A DNA stretch of 34,006 nt from Oscillospiraceae bacterium. Its GTDB lineage: Bacteria; Bacillota; Clostridia; Oscillospirales; Oscillospiraceae. The notes under the pieces are model-generated. The model did not search any database and was not told where the DNA came from. It worked only from the letters and a program-made list of their open reading frames with translations. Shown piece after piece: positions 32,284-34,006 of the stretch (positions are counted from its first letter, which is position 1; every line of letters begins with the position of its first letter). The stretch is taken from the NCBI GenBank assembly GCA_015067585.1, contig SVMC01000018.1, positions 1-34,006 of the forward strand, given 5' to 3'. A program made the translations under genes and the position numbers.

Positions 32284-32568
32284 TCAATCGCCGATGTCAA
32301 AAAAAGTGATCTCACCTTCGGATACCAGCCCCAGCTTTTCCCTTGCCACGGCCTCGATGCCTTCTTCTGTGCCCAGGGCGGCGATGTCCTCCCGCAGCTC
32401 GGCATTGGCCTGCTGCACCTGGGTGATCTGCGCCTCCAACGCCTCCCGCTGGTGCTGCTTTTCCGAAAGCTGCCGCTGAAGATAGACGAGGGTCACCATG
32501 GCATAAACCAGCAGGATCATGATCACCAGCTTCGTGATGAAGGAGGTTTTTTTGAACTTGATCCGCAT
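32284..32568 (-). CDS. divIC: Cell-division septum protein DivIC/FtsB family
   Basis: The 94-residue protein has a short basic N-terminus, one membrane helix (about 13-30) and a coiled coil (about 31-65, QRQLSEKQHQREALEAQITQ and onward), ending with the REKLGLVSEGEITFFDI motif of FtsB/DivIC. It forms the divisome linker complex with FtsL and DivIB. A GGAGGGAAAGCCA leader fixes the start. The yabQ frame runs out of phase across it. Confidence 0.93.
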   Translation of the reverse strand: MRIKFKKTSFITKLVIMILLVYAMVTLVYLQRQLSEKQHQREALEAQITQVQQANAELREDIAALGTEEGIEAVAREKLGLVSEGEITFFDIGD

Positions 32569-33013
32569 TGGCTTTCCCTCCCTTCTTAGATCTTCTGCGA
32601 ATTTTTGGTTTCACTCTGTCACATAACATTCTAACCGATTTTTTTCCTTTTGAAAAGGCTTTTTTCAAAAAAATTTTTAAGGTTCCCGTGAGCAACACAC
32701 AAAAATGATGTATTGCGCCAAATACTTTATCTAAAATCTTTCGTATCAGGATGCCCGGCCCCCAAAAATAGGCTGCCATACCCAGGGATGTACCCAAAAA
32801 CATGAAGATATGAAACCGCCCCCCGGCGCCGTACAAGGCCAGCGCAAGTGCGCCGATCAAAGCGCAGAGCCAGAACCAGCCGTCCAGCAATGCCGTCAGC
32901 CGACGGTGAGTGTGCCGTATGGCACGCAGAAGATCATAATGGAGACCAAGGCTTATGCCAAAAAGACCGGAGAGCAGAAACTGAAAGGTCTGCGTTTGTA
33001 CAGAATATTCCAT
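32312..33013 (-). CDS. yabQ: Spore cortex protein YabQ, over-long frame crossing divIC
   Basis: The N-terminal 120 residues contain the YabQ-type helices (LLSGLFGISLGLHYDLLRAI, WFWLCALIGALALALYG, FMFLGTSLGMAAYF) and a basic tail. YabQ is needed to build spore cortex. The ATG shares a base with the yabP stop. The open frame then continues out of phase through most of divIC, with residues about 149-233 that look like a shadow. Two 7-base homopolymer runs, T7 and A7 on the minus strand (32639-32645 and 32667-32673), occur before residue 126; a -1 slip in either leads to a stop at 32631 and a 127-residue product. The real C-terminus is uncertain. Confidence 0.75.
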   Translation of the reverse strand: MEYSVQTQTFQFLLSGLFGISLGLHYDLLRAIRHTHRRLTALLDGWFWLCALIGALALALYGAGGRFHIFMFLGTSLGMAAYFWGPGILIRKILDKVFGAIHHFCVLLTGTLKIFLKKAFSKGKKSVRMLCDRVKPKIRRRSKKGGKANADQVQKNLLHHEAGDHDPAGLCHGDPRLSSAAAFGKAAPAGGVGGADHPGAAGQCRAAGGHRRPGHRRRHRGRGKGKAGAGIRR

Positions 33014-33306
33014 CAGCCCAGAAGCCTTCGCAGGAAGCCGCCGCCCTCATGTCCGGACGCTTCATACACAATGGCGGAAATGGTACCGTCCACCCGCACC
33101 TCGCCGCCCTCTAAATTCAGGTTTTTTAGCTGCAAACCCTCACCCCGCACCGACATCATTCCCCGGTTGGTTTTCAGCAGCACCAAGGTTTCATCAAAAC
33201 TGTCCACATCCGTCACTCCGGTCAGACTCAGATGCTGCCGGTCCTCCAGTGCCAACCTATGGGGACCTACCTCCGGTCGCTTTGTCATTTCCTCACCAAA
33301 CGCCAA
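33013..33306 (-). CDS. yabP: Sporulation protein YabP
   Basis: The protein contains RLALEDRQHLSLTGVTDVDSFDETLVLL and TNRGMMSVRGEGLQLKNLNLEGGEVRVDGTI, the YabP signature; such proteins are made in the mother cell and help cortex formation. The start is uncertain: I place it at the TTG (33306) eight bases after AAAGGAGG. ATGs at 33312 and 33288 and a much longer one at 33384 have badly spaced sites. yabO, which precedes yabP in Bacillus, is absent here; an SLH-domain gene lies upstream instead. Confidence 0.85.
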   Translation of the reverse strand: MAFGEEMTKRPEVGPHRLALEDRQHLSLTGVTDVDSFDETLVLLKTNRGMMSVRGEGLQLKNLNLEGGEVRVDGTISAIVYEASGHEGGGFLRRLLG

Positions 33307-33406
33307 ACCCATCGCCTCCTTTGCACCATTATACGCAGCTCGATTCCAATTATTCCCCATCAGCGAATTCGCTGAAACCTCCATGTAAATGCGTCATTTT
33401 CTGCGC

Positions 33407-33570
33407 GGGCGGCTAATAGCCGCCCCTACGATTGCATTGGAAGCTGTTGCTCCTGTTGCAGATTTCTCCGTAGGGGACGATGCCCACATCGTCCCATGGG
33501 CAGCCGGTGGTCAATCGCGGGGACGGTTCGCTGATCGGCTTGCCGATCGGGGGACTGTCCCCTGATTGAC
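33407..33570. repeat. Mosaic palindromic repeat, copy D, with a long compound hairpin
   Basis: GGGCGGCTAATAGCCGCCC then CTAC (33407-33429) and GTAG then GGGACGATG/CATCGTCCC (33470-33495) match modules of copy B; the second is identical to 12430-12451. A third hairpin, 33510-33570, pairs GTCAATC with GATTGAC at its ends and GATCGGC with GCCGATC inside. The rest of the stretch 33385-33668 holds only this and the SLH-gene terminator. Confidence 0.85.
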
Positions 33571-33579
33571 TTTGAAACG

Positions 33580-33611
33580 AAAAAACTGCCCCCCGGGGTT
33601 CCGGGGGGCAG
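33580..33611 (-). terminator. Terminator of the SLH-domain gene
   Basis: On the minus strand an 11-bp stem CTGCCCCCCGG / CCGGGGGGCAG around AACC is followed by TTTTTT. It is the terminator of the gene ending at 33669. Confidence 0.92.
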
Positions 33612-33668
33612 AACTGCTGTTTAGCTGTTTTTATGCGTTATTTCGGGGTGAATCCTTCTTTTTTAGAA

Positions 33669-34006
33669 TTATTCGCCTTCGAGGTAGCGCATGATGATGG
33701 TAGCGATCTGTTCGCGGGTTGCGCTGTCCAGAGGCTTCAGGTAGGTGACATTGTTCACGGATGCACCGGTGATGATCTCGTTTTCAATGGCCCATACCAT
33801 TGCAGTGGCAGCGAAATCGCTGACATCAGCTGCATCGGGGAATGCCTTCAGGTCGCCCTCAACTGCGGGTGCGCCGTTCTTGAATTCCTCGTAGCGATAC
33901 AGGATGGTTGCGATCTGCTCGCGGGTGATGACTGCTTCGGGAGCGAACTTGCCGCCGCCAATGCCCTGAACGATGCCGTTTGCTTCGGCCCATTCCACAG
34001 CCTTGG
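33669..34006 (-). CDS. SLH-domain protein, C-terminal part (runs off window)
   Basis: The visible 112 codons contain two S-layer-homology repeats: AVEWAEANGIVQGIGGGKFAPEAVITREQIATILYRY and FAATAMVWAIENEIITGASVNNVTYLKPLDSATREQIATIIMRY. SLH repeats anchor proteins to pyruvylated secondary cell-wall polymer, so this is the end of a cell-surface protein. The N-terminus lies outside the window, so its main function cannot be told. Confidence 0.93.
   Translation of the reverse strand, partial: KAVEWAEANGIVQGIGGGKFAPEAVITREQIATILYRYEEFKNGAPAVEGDLKAFPDAADVSDFAATAMVWAIENEIITGASVNNVTYLKPLDSATREQIATIIMRYLEGE

Overview
The window comes from a Gram-positive, moderately GC-rich, probably spore-forming Clostridia, most likely of the Oscillospiraceae/Ruminococcaceae type. 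This rests on the S10-spc ribosomal gene order, zinc-type S14, the sporulation genes yabP and yabQ beside divIC, an SLH-domain protein, and intergenic GTAGGG-hairpin repeats. The taxonomic placement is inference; the gene content is read directly.

Bases 1-9430 (minus strand) hold the ribosomal super-operon from rpsJ to the start of rplO, 21 genes in canonical order. A strong promoter (TTGACA, 17 bp, TATCAT) lies at 9407-9435. It is followed by a leader of about 260 nt with a terminator-like hairpin and an 18-codon upstream ORF. rpmD (58 aa) is a short gene that is easily missed. Bases 9560-12153 hold a topB-like topoisomerase III gene on the plus strand with its own promoter and terminator, bracketed by mosaic palindromic repeats.

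Bases 12182-18550 are an accessory stretch. It has a repeat cluster, two small minus-strand ORFs (one running into the repeat), an alpha/beta hydrolase, a divergent ArsR/SdpI pair, a BlaI/BlaR1-type regulatory pair with two clear operator dyads, and an HD-domain phosphohydrolase.

Bases 18600-27500 are a complete phosphate-starvation island: pstS, pstC, a 38-codon membrane mini-gene, pstA, pstB, phoU, a PhoB-type regulator, a PhoR-type kinase, and a Na/Pi cotransporter with a PhoU-like tail. Direct repeats of TTTACA at 11-bp spacing (Pho-box-like) sit upstream of pstS, upstream of the cotransporter, and upstream of a possible tiny ORF at 18670. The likely logic is that phosphate limitation is sensed through Pst/PhoU/PhoR, and PhoB then raises both the high-affinity ABC system and the cotransporter.

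Bases 27540-34006 hold two unknown membrane proteins (a fragment of a relative of one lies at 18.7 kb), an FAD-dependent dehydrogenase, a low-molecular-weight phosphotyrosine phosphatase convergent with an SDR oxidoreductase, an array of hairpins, and a yabP-yabQ-divIC-S1 operon. Next come further palindromic repeats and the 3' end of an SLH-domain gene. No rRNA, tRNA, CRISPR array or insertion sequence was seen.

The most interesting items are the translationally coupled mini-protein inside the pst operon, the Pho-box-like series with a possible tiny transcript, a possible -1 frameshift in yabQ, and the modular hairpin repeats.
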